Origin: Zonotrichia leucophrys gambelii
Taxonomy: Eukaryota; Chordata; Aves; Passeriformes; Passerellidae
Direction: 5' to 3'
Assembly: GCF_028769735.1 (NCBI RefSeq)
Contig: NC_088179.1
Location: 1,550,001 to 1,614,000, forward strand
DNA length: 64,000 nt
Below, piece by piece: positions 48,714-59,150 of the stretch; the stretch's first letter is position 1, and each line of letters starts with the position of its first letter. Both the position numbers and the translations under genes were made by a program. The notes under the pieces are model-generated. The model made no database searches, was not told where the DNA came from, and saw only the letters and a program-made list of their open reading frames with translations.

Positions 48714-49098
48714 TGTGATGTCTTTTAGGGACTACCTAAAAACAGAGGCCAGACAGAAATAAGGCAATAAAAAGCAGTTCTATTTATTGAAGGGCCTTCA
48801 GGTACATTTAGGGCAGACAAAGCCCCCCAGGGGCTACACCCAAAAATGGACCATGGCTCACAGGTTTGCACACTGTTATAATTGGTCCATTTGCATATTG
48901 GGGGTCAATCTCCCAATTCCAGCTTCAGGTAATGAAGCCATGTACCCCAAGTTTGCTCCCCCAACTCACTTTTGTTTCCATCTCTGGGGCCTGAGGCAGT
49001 GAGGTGTCCTTGAGTGCCAGGTCTGGAGAGGAATTGTTGTGTCTGCCCAAAATGGGAAAGCAGCAGCTCACACTGTGTGTGGAGTTTAGAGTTAGACA
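48714..49098 (-). mobile_element. ERV LTR (family C), minus strand
   Basis: The minus strand begins TGTCTAACTCTAAACTCC. It runs through an AATATGCAAATGGACCAATT segment (octamer-like ATGCAAAT plus CCAAT), TTATAAC, the block GGGTGTAGCCCCTGGGGGGC, then CTTCAATAAATAGAACTG (AATAAA, about 48783-48788) and CTTATTTCTGTCTGGCCTC. I recall LTRs of this type from songbird genomes. The lower edge is uncertain: 48714 gives an intact CA end but no target duplication, while 48741 gives a CTAAA duplication with 49099-49103 but a poor end. No proviral genes adjoin it. Confidence 0.75.
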
Positions 49099-49267
49099 CT
49101 AAAGAACTGCAGGATTACAAATACATGAAAAACACCAAAGCTAAAATCCCAAGGCATCAGCTGAGCATGAGAGCCCAGCCTGGTGCCCTTTGTTCAGGGA
49201 ACAGCTCAGGGAAGCAGAAGCCGTCCCCATAGCGATGGGAGATGAAATGCCAGGGGCTCTGATAAGG

Positions 49268-49564
49268 CAGCTCTGAGGGGCAGGGTGTACCTGGGTGCTG
49301 CTCACATGGGTACCTGTGCAGCTCTGAAGGGCAGGGTGTACCTGGGTGCTGCTCACATGGGTACCTGTGCAGTTCTGAGGGGCAGGGTGTACCTGGGTGC
49401 TGCTCACATGGGTACCTGTGCAGTTCTGAGGGGCAGGGTGTACCTGGGTGCTGCTCACATGGGTACCTGTGCAGCTCTGAAGGGCAGGGTGTACCTGGGT
49501 GCTGCTCACATGGGTACCTGTGCAGTTCTGAGGGGCAGGGTGTACCTGGGTGCTGCTCACATGG
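49268..49564. repeat. 51-bp minisatellite, about 5.8 copies
   Basis: Full units start at 49279, 49330, 49381, 49432 and 49483, with a 31-bp partial from 49534 and an 11-bp partial before the first. Unit ends come in two main types, CAGCTCTGAAG and CAGTTCTGAGG, ordered A B B A B after a hybrid end. Because 51 is divisible by 3, several frames stay open on both strands (up to 191 codons), but no gene structure supports translation. Near-identity of units indicates recent expansion. Confidence 0.97.
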
Positions 49565-49908
49565 CCCTGTGCCCGTGGCAGCCACACCAGCTGTGTGCCC
49601 ACAGAGCCCTGAGGGATGGGCAGGTGCTGCAGTGAAGGCAGGTGATCAGCAGAACAGGGCTTCTGCAAACCCAAACGCCTCTTAGCTGAGAGCAAGACCA
49701 CCGCCCCAGAGCCCACAGCTGCCTCTGGGGTAGCATCAACACACTCAAAGCTTCTTTTGGCCCCAAGCTTTCCTGACCAGGCTTGAATTCATCCTAAATG
49801 CATGAGAGGGCTTTTTCTTCCCTTTTCCCTTCCCCTTCTTTCTCTCTTTTCCCATGTGATAAAATTATGCATCACAGTAGGTTTTTGTCCAGTTTATCCA
49901 GGTAATGG
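49565..49908. other. Unique spacer
   Basis: No gene or repeat family is recognised. A short pyrimidine tract lies at 49810-49850. Confidence 0.5.
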
Positions 49909-50234
49909 ATCTGGATAAATATGGAAATATATTAAAAATATATATTTATATACAAATAGCATTTCAATATATTATTATTATATATATAATAAAATTATAG
50001 TTAAATATTTATATTTAAATATATATGTATTATATAATTTCAATATAATATATTACATATATAATATAATTATATTTAAATATGTATTATTTAAATATAT
50101 ATGTATTATATAATATATTTGTATATATAGTTTAGATATATTATATATTATATATTATATATTATATATTATATATTATATATTATATATTATATATTAT
50201 ATATTATATATTATATATTATATATTATATAACT

Positions 50235-50282
<48 letters not shown>

Positions 50283-50315
50283 ATATATATCTATATATAC
50301 ACAGACACACACACA
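49909..50315. repeat. AT-rich satellite-like block
   Basis: About 400 bp almost wholly A/T. It holds irregular TATA/AAATA sequence (49920-50135), a heptamer array of unit ATATATT (about 50136-50230, about 13.5 copies), (TA)17 at 50239-50272, then short (CA)n. Such blocks melt easily and are prone to replication slippage and assembly error. Confidence 0.95.
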
Positions 50316-50420
50316 ATCTTGATTAGTAAGATCAAGCACACTCAAGGCCCTGCTATGGCAGGAAGGAAGGTGCAGTCCCACAACACTGGTGCTGGAGGGA
50401 AGGAGGCTTGGGGGGGGGGT

Positions 50421-50620
50421 CTCACCAGTGTGTGCAAACACCTGAGGGGAGGGTGCCAAGAAGATGGAACCAGGATCTTCTCAGTGCACCCAGGGACAGG
50501 ACAGGAGGCAATGGGCACAAACCCAAACACAGGAGGTGCTGTCTAAAGACTCAAGATGTTCCTGCTCGAGAAGTGAGGTTGGAGAAGACACCTCCAGAGA
50601 TTCCCTCCAACCTCAATCAC
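50421..50620 (+). mobile_element. CR1 LINE 3' fragment
   Basis: It contains the CR1 3' signatures: a CACCTGAGGGGAGGGTGCCAAG-like opening, GGACAGGACAGGAGGCAATG followed by GGCACAAACCCAAACACAGG, and the tail GAGGTTGGA...CCTCCAGAGATTCCCTCC with AACCTCAATCACT. The piece between CACAGGAGGT and the tail is largely missing, so an internal deletion of roughly 150-200 bp is inferred against recalled CR1 consensus. No reverse-transcriptase coding part is present. It is 5'-truncated, as most avian CR1 copies are. Confidence 0.88.
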
Positions 50621-50636
50621 TCTTGGAAGGCTCAAT

Positions 50637-50683
50637 CACTTCAGCCTGTGACCCATTATTAATACAGGTCACAGGCTGAAGTG
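50637..50683. repeat. 17-bp perfect inverted repeat (hairpin) beside the CR1 tail
   Basis: CACTTCAGCCTGTGACC and its exact complement GGTCACAGGCTGAAGTG are separated by 13 bases. It begins 17 bases after the CR1 tail. Confidence 0.95.
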
Positions 50684-52879
50684 CAGCCTGGCAAAGGTGG
50701 GCTTCAGATGAGCACTGATGGCCCAGCTACAAGAGGAAAAGCAGGGAAATCACTCTGCAGCCTGAAGTTACCTTAGCTCTCAGAAAAGCCAACTACTCCT
50801 TCATTTTTACTGAATTGTAAAGCCAAACACTTTTTTCATTATTCTAATAGAATGGGAGAAAAGATAAATTAGTTAATTTTAAGGTATCTGTACACTTCCT
50901 AAACTAAAGGAACACCTCTGGTAAGCTCAGAGAGCTGCTCTCCCTGGGAAGGCACCCTCAGAGGCAGAACAGGAGCTGCAGCTGCACTGGGCAAGCCTCC
51001 AGCACTGGGGATCAGCATCCAGGAGTGATGAGCAGAGCTGTCACCAGGCAGAGCACCTTAATCCGCTGGCTTTCCTCTCTGCTTCTTTGCTTCCAGTTTT
51101 GTAAGCCAGGTACAAAACTTTTACTCTGCTGGAGTGCTTTCTGACAATGTTTATTTTTAATGTCTTCTGGCAGTAGGAGTAAACTTCAGATAATCTGGCA
51201 GGTGCTATGCTCTGTTCCTCAAAAAGCAGCATTTCTGCCTGTAGCAGGATGTAGATTTCTTCTCTTGTTACTCCTGCTCTGAGAGCAGGGATGATTCATT
51301 TTTCTCACCAAGATACAGCACTAAAGAATTTCTCTCTGAAGACTTACACAGTACACCTTTAACCTTCAGTTTTGAGGACACGTGTTCAGACATCTACTCT
51401 GCAACATTTTGTTAAAAATTAGTATTTTTCTCCTATCACAGAAGCTTAACAAAAGTTCAAATATATTCTTGTAACACTCTGGCTTAACTTCCACGTATCC
51501 CCTAACATCCAAAACCTCCAGGCTCCCCGTATCTGTTTGAAGATGGTTGCAGAACTCAACAAGTCTGTACCCTTCTATTTTCCATTCATTTTTTTCCCTC
51601 ACTGATACCACAAAGCAATCTCTAATTCATAATCACATCCGTGTCAGGTTCCCAATCTTAAGAGAAGCACTTGGCACTTTAATCTTCAAGCAGATTACAC
51701 ATTTCCTGTTAGGACTTGCAATCTAACTCTGCATGTGTGGGTGCCTGCACGTTTCTTAAGATTTGCTTTAAAAAAATAATAAAAGGGAATGTTGAACAAA
51801 GGGTTGAGACTTTTCTGTCGGGGGTCTGGAATTAGTTTTGCTGACGATGAAAAGATGAAGTGGAAAGGGCTGGGCTGCTTCTCCTCCACTCTGTGAGGCA
51901 TCATGGACACTTTCTGCACTAAAGGACTGTCCCTGTGCCCAGCTCCTGAGGAGAAGCCACAGCACTGCAATTACACAGAGCAGGGCCATTTGCTGCATGC
52001 ATGTTTGGAAAATAAGGCTGGCTACCCAACATGGAGAAGCTGACCCTAGAGGAATTTACAAAAGGAGAGAAAGGCCAATTTTGACTGTAAAACACTCCAC
52101 AGAGAGACTGATACAACGAGTTTGAGTTCAGTGGCCCCTCTCTTGGAATGAGCTGGCACTCAGGAGCTGCTGCAGAACCTCTGGGGTCCAGCCCAAGGGG
52201 AACACCAAACACCATCTCCCCTCTGCCCTCCTGGGCTGGGCACAGGAAGGGCCTCCAGAGGGAGCCTGGCTCAGGTTACCCAGCACTGTCATGAGCCCTG
52301 CTCAGAAAAGTGCAGCAGAGATGAATGATATAAGGCATACAATAAAGTTTTTGAATAGTGAAATTTCACATGTTAGTCACTGCTTTAAAAATTATTTTCC
52401 CCTTAAATTCTGCCCTGGCAGCATGTTAGCAGCAATGTTACTGATACCCAGGACACAAAAACCACAGCCAGGGCCAATTCAGAGCTCTCTGCAAAGCTCT
52501 GCTTTAACCCTGATTCAAAGGGTCTGCTTGTGATGCCCAGAGGCTTCTGGGGTTCCAGGTTCTTTCATTCCCAGGCTCCCCATGTGAGGCTCCCAGTAAC
52601 AGCTCCAGCTGGGCACTGGGGTGATGTGGGAGGCTGGCTGCTGGGAACTGCAGTGGGGTCCATAAACCAGAGCCCATACTGGGCACAGAGGAGCTGCCTT
52701 TGTACTGCAAAGCTTGTGGGCACCAGCAGCCTGGGTCTGATTCCAGCCAGAGGCTGCAGTGCCTGAACACAAGCAGCACTTTTGTATTCAAGTGATGCAA
52801 GGCACAGTTTCTCCCATGTCACTCCAGAATGGTGTAGATTTTAGCTAGGGAAGAGAGTTCCTTACACTGAAATGTGGCC
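50684..52879. other. Non-coding stretch
   Basis: No exon or repeat family is recognised. An 81-codon minus frame at 51366-51611 and a 91-codon one at 51695-51970 have no known domain. Confidence 0.5.
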
Positions 52880-53083
52880 ATATACATACACACACACACA
52901 TTTATCTATCTCTATACACATATCTATAATCTATGTATTCTATTATCAACTATCAATATATCTATTAGAGAAATATATATACACATATATCTATCTATAT
53001 ATATAGATATTATCTATATATTCTATTATCTACTATCTATCATCTATATACATATACATATATATACATATATATATATATAA
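52880..53083. repeat. Compound microsatellite (CA)n, (CTAT)n, (TA)n
   Basis: It starts with ACACACACACAC, runs through degenerate CTAT/TATC units with TATTCTATTATC interruptions, and ends in CATATATATATATATA. The interruptions suggest an old array. Confidence 0.93.
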
Positions 53084-53408
53084 ATTCTCTTTTATATTCA
53101 TTCTCCTTTGAAGCATTTTGCCAGGAACTAAACCCAGCTCCTGGAGTTTCAGCTGTGTTGTGGGCTGGCTGCTCCTCAGCATGACAGCAGGATTGTGCTG
53201 ATGGCTGAAGAATATTCCCTCTCCAAGGGACAGAGCAAAGAGCTGCCATGGCAGGAAGGCTTTGACTAAAGCCGTGCCTGCCAGTGAGCCTGATGACAAA
53301 AACATGGTGGTAACTAAAAGCCAGCAGTTACAAGATGTAGCACTCCCTCACACACTCATTTTCAGAACCATAATAATCAAAGAGTGCTCTTAGCAGTTTG
53401 CTTTGCTC

Positions 53409-53420
53409 TATATAAATAGG
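53409..53420 (+). promoter_or_regulatory. Strong TATA-box-like site
   Basis: TATATAAATAGG followed by GGGCAGAGGCC matches the vertebrate TATA element with a GC-rich downstream flank. No exon or transcript is recognised downstream, so promoter activity is unproven. It lies 326 bp after the AT-rich compound microsatellite. Confidence 0.3.
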
Positions 53421-54859
53421 GGCAGAGGCCAGCAGAGTGGTTTGCAGTTAATCACAGAGCACAATACAGAATAGTTGTCAGTGAACTGCCCCTGTACTAT
53501 TTATTCAAGGCAGAAATAGAGCCAGAGTGGTAGCATGTATCTTCACTGGCTCAGCCCTGCTCAGAGTGGCATCACCTCATCAGAGCAGCCTCTTGTGAGG
53601 CGTCTGCTCCCATGTCACAGCTCACCAAACCAGTGCGGAAAGAGTGATCAGTAAAATGCAGGAGAGCCCCCACGAGCTGCCTTCTCACAGCACATCCCAG
53701 ATGGAAATTGGGCTGGCTCACAGGGGAGGCAGGAATAGCTGAGAAGGAATAGCAGGTCTCATAAGGATGTGAAGTATGATGGAAAGCAGCAGAAGTAAAT
53801 TTAGACTGAGCACTGGGGCAAGGTGGTGCTGCGATGTTACACAGCCAATAATGCCCCCAAACAGTGCTAACAGACAGCTACTTAGAGCTGGAATGGAGAG
53901 GAGTTGAAAAGACAGCTCTGTCTTGCTCCAAATCACTGTGGCCTGCAGGTCTCAGGATGCTGTTGTGCCTCTGAAGCCTGTGGAGTGTGCATTCCCCTTG
54001 TCCATCTGCTCTCTGACCCCTCCATAAAAGTCACTGTCAAGGCCAGTTAGTGCAGGGTGAGGTGGGTCTTCCTCCACCTCACATCTCCTCACCTGGGGCT
54101 GACCCCAGCTCTCTGTGTCATTCCACAAACACAAGAGGGAAGTGCCAGTCAACAGCTTGGAGCTGCTTTTCCTACAAACACACACGCACAGACACTCTGC
54201 ACTTGGCACAAACAGCCAAATCTGATCCAAACCACTGGCTGAGCAAACAGCTCACACCCAGCAGAGGCTCATAAACCTGGCACTGGGGCACTTCCACAGG
54301 AAATGGGACACGCAGCTTGAGAGGGCAGCTTGAAATGTGGACTTTTACCATGGACACACTGGGAGCTCAGGAAGCAAATATCCAATATTCACTGGAGATC
54401 AGCTGTCCTGCACAATTACAGAGCCAGTCAGGCAGAGGTGATGAGCGAGCTGGGTGCAGTCATTACACCTCTCAGTCTGGGAGAGATTTATTCTGGCCCA
54501 TCAGAAAAAACGAGACAGGACTGGGTGACCTGACTTGCAATACGCTTCAAGAAAAAGCAAGTCAAGCCCAGGATGGGAAATGAGTTTGGCAGAGTCCCAG
54601 ACAAAGCCAACACACAGTATTGGCCCTTAGCTTCTTGATCACATAATAACCTATGGAAAAGACATAGCAGTGACCTTTAAGGATTAGAAACCCAGCTGAA
54701 CTGGGGAAATTCTCAAAATGAATAATCTTAAATAATTGGAAATATTACTGCCTCTGATCCCTAGCTCCACACCCACAGAAATAAAAACAAACCCTCATTC
54801 CAGAGAATTTTTACACAATAGTGTTATTTGTTGGTTAGTTTTCAAACATTTATTTCCTA
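53421..54859. other. Non-coding spacer
   Basis: No gene or repeat family is recognised between the TATA-like site and the A/T-rich frame. Confidence 0.5.
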
Positions 54860-55173
54860 AAATAAGCCTATGTCAAACTGAAGAGCGGGGGACTGGGCAA
54901 TGCATCTGGAGATATTTGAGAGTTTTGTACACAAACCCATTGCCAGTGTATTGGCAGGAGCTCCAGAATTATGCAGCCCATATACCTTCCACCTGGGGGA
55001 ATAAAACAATAAGGAGCATTATAAGGAGTATGGGACTGGGACCTTTACATGCTGCCACTTTACAAACATTTAAAAAGCAATTACTTAAAGACCTGGATAC
55101 CATTGTACAACCAGCTTACCTAACTAAGCTGGTGGTATTATCTTATTACAAAAGTTCCATATGTTCTGGGTGA
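54860..55173 (+). other. Unrecognised A/T-ending open frame (possible ERV remnant)
   Basis: The last ~105 codons of a 145-codon frame (54736-55173) use A- or T-ending codons heavily, as retroviral genes do, unlike the G/C-ending chance frames elsewhere in the window. The peptide includes IIRSMGLGPLHAATLQTFKK and a Lys/Leu-rich end before a stop. I do not recognise a gag, pol or env motif. It abuts a minus-strand promoter-like segment (55150-55345), which might be an LTR. It could equally be chance. Confidence 0.2.
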
Positions 55174-55345
55174 TTTCTCATGGGCATCTCCTCACAGCAC
55201 TGACTTCTTCTTCACAGCACAGCCAACAAATACCAGCTCTCTCCTCACCCAGCTAACCCACTCTTTTATAGCACTCATCCTCATTGGACACAGCTGGAAA
55301 CAACAACCAGCCCATCTGACTCATGGGATGTGTAACTTGGACAGC
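55150..55345 (-). promoter_or_regulatory. Minus-strand promoter-like segment, possible LTR U3/R
   Basis: The minus strand has CCAAT (55283-55287) and then TATAAAAG (55263-55270), followed by a GC-rich AGTGGGTTAGCTGGGTGAGG leader. CCAAT and TATA about 13 bp apart with a purine-rich leader is a common LTR arrangement. No polyadenylation block or duplicated ends were found. Confidence 0.35.
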
Positions 55346-58300
55346 ACCTCTTGTAGGGTACAACACATGGATATGGCTCTGCCCATCTCTCTGCTTTATT
55401 TCTGTCATTTTACTCCTACACTTTCCTGCTCACACCTTTTGCTCCCTTGCCACATCTGTCTTTTGCCCACCTTTTCATTCATTTAGTCCTGCTCTCATTT
55501 TCTCTTCTTCTCCTCATAGCTTTCCTGTTCTCTCCAGCGTTCCCCTAGTACACAGGCTCCCTTTCAGTTCTTGGTCTTTGCCTTTTTTGCCCATGGACTA
55601 TTATTCCTTCCTGTTTTCATCACCTCTTTCTGGACTATTTCAGCTGTTTATGAGAAAAGCTTTAAAGTGACCAATTTTGTTAGGAAACCCCAGTCAGAGG
55701 TCGGGTTCCCAGTGCCACGTGCTGTACTGAGATGGAGCACTCAGCTCACTCCTCCACAAGGACTTTAATACTTGAGCTTAGCCCTTCTCTGCCTGTGCAC
55801 AATCACTCCTCTTTGCAGCGTGCTCTCAAAGAAGCCACACAATGACACTTGTGTTTAGGCAAGGCACTGAGGTTTTCTACCACAGCTGGGTGGAGGATGA
55901 GGTGGGGTGTCTTTAAGTGAAGCAGATTTTGTGACTGAAGGCCAGCCAGAAACATGTGGATATTGAGGTCAGCTCTCTCTTTCAGCTTTTAATGCTAAGC
56001 ATGTTCCACAGGTGTAACAGTCCAGTATTTCCATAGGTACCCTATGGCACTGGACTTAGAGGAAGGAGCAGCATAATTACTGCTGCCTCCTGAGAAAACA
56101 GGTGTTTGCTCTCCACATTTATTTTAATTCCTTCAAATTTGCTGCAATTCATAAGAGACTAAAAATTTATTACCAGAGCAGTATGAGAGTTGCACTGTTT
56201 CTGCTTTATCACAGAGAGGAGGGACATAGCAAACTAGATGGAAAAAATAGATTAAAAAAAAAAAGGTAAAGAAAATAAATAAATTAAGCAAACTCTAAAA
56301 CCTAACACTGTGGGAAAGCTCAGCAAGCACAGTGACTAGAAGATTTACAGAAGTGTTAAGAGCATACTGACCAAAACTATTGCCACAGACTCACTAGAGA
56401 GATTCCAAGAACAACTGATGCCTCCTTGAAGCAAACCAGGTATTAAAAAGAACCTTATGCCCTTGCATTTCTTATTATTTTTCAATAACCATATAACACT
56501 TCTGTGGTAAAACAGTAACATGAACTCATGCTGACCTTTGATATTTGAACTCAGAGTAGAAGAGAATAGGAAATGCCGAGCCCACAAGCAGCAGGAGTGA
56601 ATGGGGTTATTCATAACTCGGGGCTGTGGGGAGGCTCACCAGTGGTGGCAGCTCCTGAAACCCAGCACTCGCTGTCCTCCTCGTTGGTGCTTACTGCAAA
56701 ACCAGCATTGTCACCTTCTCCACCTGCCTGCAGAATGTGCTGTGCCTGTGTTCCCCCAGGCCAGGCTGCAGTTTGCTTCAGGAAGGACAGACCACGTCCC
56801 CCGTGTTCCAAAGAGCTCAGCCTTTGGCTGGGGGCATGTGTGTGCCAGTGCCATCACTGGTTAGCTCATTAACAGGGCACTTGTCATGGCAGCCAAAAAA
56901 CCCCCATGAACTTCAAAGTTAAAAGCACATGAGGTAATTTCGATCCTGCATTCCACCCTCGTTTTATTAAAAAAAAAAAAGAAAAAAATATGACATATGA
57001 TATGTCTGCTAACCTCAGGCTCCCAGCCACCAAGTAATTCATCCTCCTGCAGGTACCTCATCTGAACATGCAGGAGAAACTCTTCAAAGGATTCCTCGGA
57101 CGACAACTTGTCTCACTGAAACTGAAGGTAAGCAGATCTCAAGAGAAGTCAGTCAAACTCGGCTTCACATCTGATCACACTCATATGTCCCAACAAGAGC
57201 CTTTGCTGCAAATGCATTTGAAGTTTTAAGTGTGCTGCCAACTTTCTAGGTGCTTAACTCAAAGAGGTAGCCAGGGGAGATGCCCCAAGAGAAACTTAAC
57301 TGTAGAGGAAAATTAAAAAATATCTTCTGAGTAGAGACCACAGAATGTGAACTGCCAAAACATGCTCACAAGTTTCCTTCATAACCTTGTAAAACACTGG
57401 AGAAAGTCACAAGTGAGACAATTTCTCCTTTTAAGAGGAAAATTTATTCCATTGTAATTCAAAATGCAAGCCCTGTTAAATTTATAGACTTCACATTTTA
57501 TTCAGTTGTAAAATTCTTGCCCTTATTTGCCAGATCTTGTCAGAGAGCTCAGCCCAAGCCTGCAGCCGTGCTGGCACTGTACTGCTGCAGGCAGAGGGAC
57601 ACTGCAGAGCATCAGCACCCCAGCCTGCCCTCCCACACAGGAACACAATGAAGAAAACTTATTTTTCACCTTCCCCTTTGACAACTTACCCCACAAAAAG
57701 AGGGGTTTATTTCAATAAATAATTTCTCACTCGCTCCCACTGTTTGTGATGCTGGCAGAGGGGATGGGGAACGTGCAGTGTGGGCTGAAAAGGTTGGTGG
57801 TCCCCTCTGGTTTGCTGTCAGAGAAAAGTCAGGGCAGACTGCAGCTCTGCAGCTGACTCAAGCTCATTTCAAACAGAAATTGGATTACTTGTGGGTAAAG
57901 CTCCCCTAGGGATCACAGTCTGCAAGATGGACTGCTCAGAACATTTAGTTGAGTTACCTCCAGCTTCATTCCTTTCCCCAGAGCCCCTGGGAGCTCAGCA
58001 CCACAGTTCAGTGTCAAGAGACATCTCCAAAGCTTCCAGAACACACCCATTACAGGTCCATGTTCTCCAGCTGCTGAGCAACATCAGGTGCCCTTAATGA
58101 CAGTGCCAGAGCCAGGGCTGCTCAGACCCTCCACGTTTGTCTACCAGCATTATCACACACTGCACTAAAACTGTGAGAGCATTAAATCCAAAAGAAAAGC
58201 CAGAATAAAAAATAGGCTCATTAAAAAGAAACTGAGCTGATCACCAAAACGGCCCTAACAAGCCTAGAAAGTTGAGTTTCTGCAGCTTAAATCAGTTCAA

Positions 58301-58479
58301 AGAACAATGCTCAATAAAATCCATTCATCCTCATAGCAAGTGCACCAATTGAGGCAGGTAAACACTATTCTTTGAGCTAAGTACCCTTATCAAAACCATT
58401 CATTTAAGACTGTCATGTGAAGAAGCCATGACATTTTGTCCTTCTCTAGACTGATGCTGCTGTGTCTTTATGCCCAACT
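55346..58479. other. Non-coding stretch
   Basis: A pyrimidine-rich tract (CTTTTC/TTCTCC) covers about 55400-55560. Poly(A)-type runs lie at 56254-56264 and 56969-56987. No exon is recognised. Confidence 0.5.
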
Positions 58480-59150
58480 TCCTAAGACACGTCTTCCTTT
58501 TATTTTATTAAATGCTGGAATCGTTTTGCTGCTCGTTCAAGGTGACACACTTTTAGGGTGGACAAATAAAGTTCACGCACCTCATTTGTGATCTGAGCAG
58601 CTCTTTGCAGATAATTTAGTTTTCCAGTCAATCTAATTATAGTCTGAAGTTCCAGCAGCAAAGACTTTCAAGTACAAAGCAAAGCAAAGCGTGTAGGAGC
58701 TGAAAGCTGTTCATTAATCCCGGCTGGTATTGGTAGGAGTGGCTCGTGCCCTCGGGCTGTTCTCCCCACCTTAGCATCAATCTTTATCTCACCTATTATG
58801 TGAATCAGATGGTAAATATTTTACTTTCTCTAAACTACAGTAACCCTTATGGTGATCGCAGAGACAGTTTGTTTTGTGATATGAATTTCTTTCTTCCAAT
58901 CTAAAACATTCCTGAGCAAGATCCCCAAACAGCATTAACTGACACCGTGGCAATGATTTATTGAGAGGATGGGAATAAGCAAAGAAAGCCTGTTCATGAG
59001 AAGAATTTATTCCTCTGTAATACCTTTAATAAAAACAATAATCTATTCATCCTTCTTTACTTTTCATCATCTCTTATTTGAAGAAACTACATCTGCCACA
59101 TCAATTGCTGCTAGAATTTAATTTTTAAAACTTCAAGTCGTTAAGATCAC
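58480..59150. promoter_or_regulatory. Candidate conserved non-coding element
   Basis: Unique AT-rich sequence with retained CpGs (CTCGTTCAAGG, GTTCACGCACC, GTGATCGCAG, AAGTCGTTAAG), TCTAATTATAG and CATTAATCCCGG homeodomain-type words, and CAAAGCAAAGCAAAG HMG-type repeats near 58675-58690. Persistence of CpG in AT-rich, repeat-free DNA suggests constraint. Inference only. Confidence 0.38.

Noticed and set aside
49141..49716. 191- and 142-codon minus frames with periodic 17-residue repeats
   Set aside because: Translation of the 51-bp minisatellite, which is a multiple of three. No promoter or exon structure.
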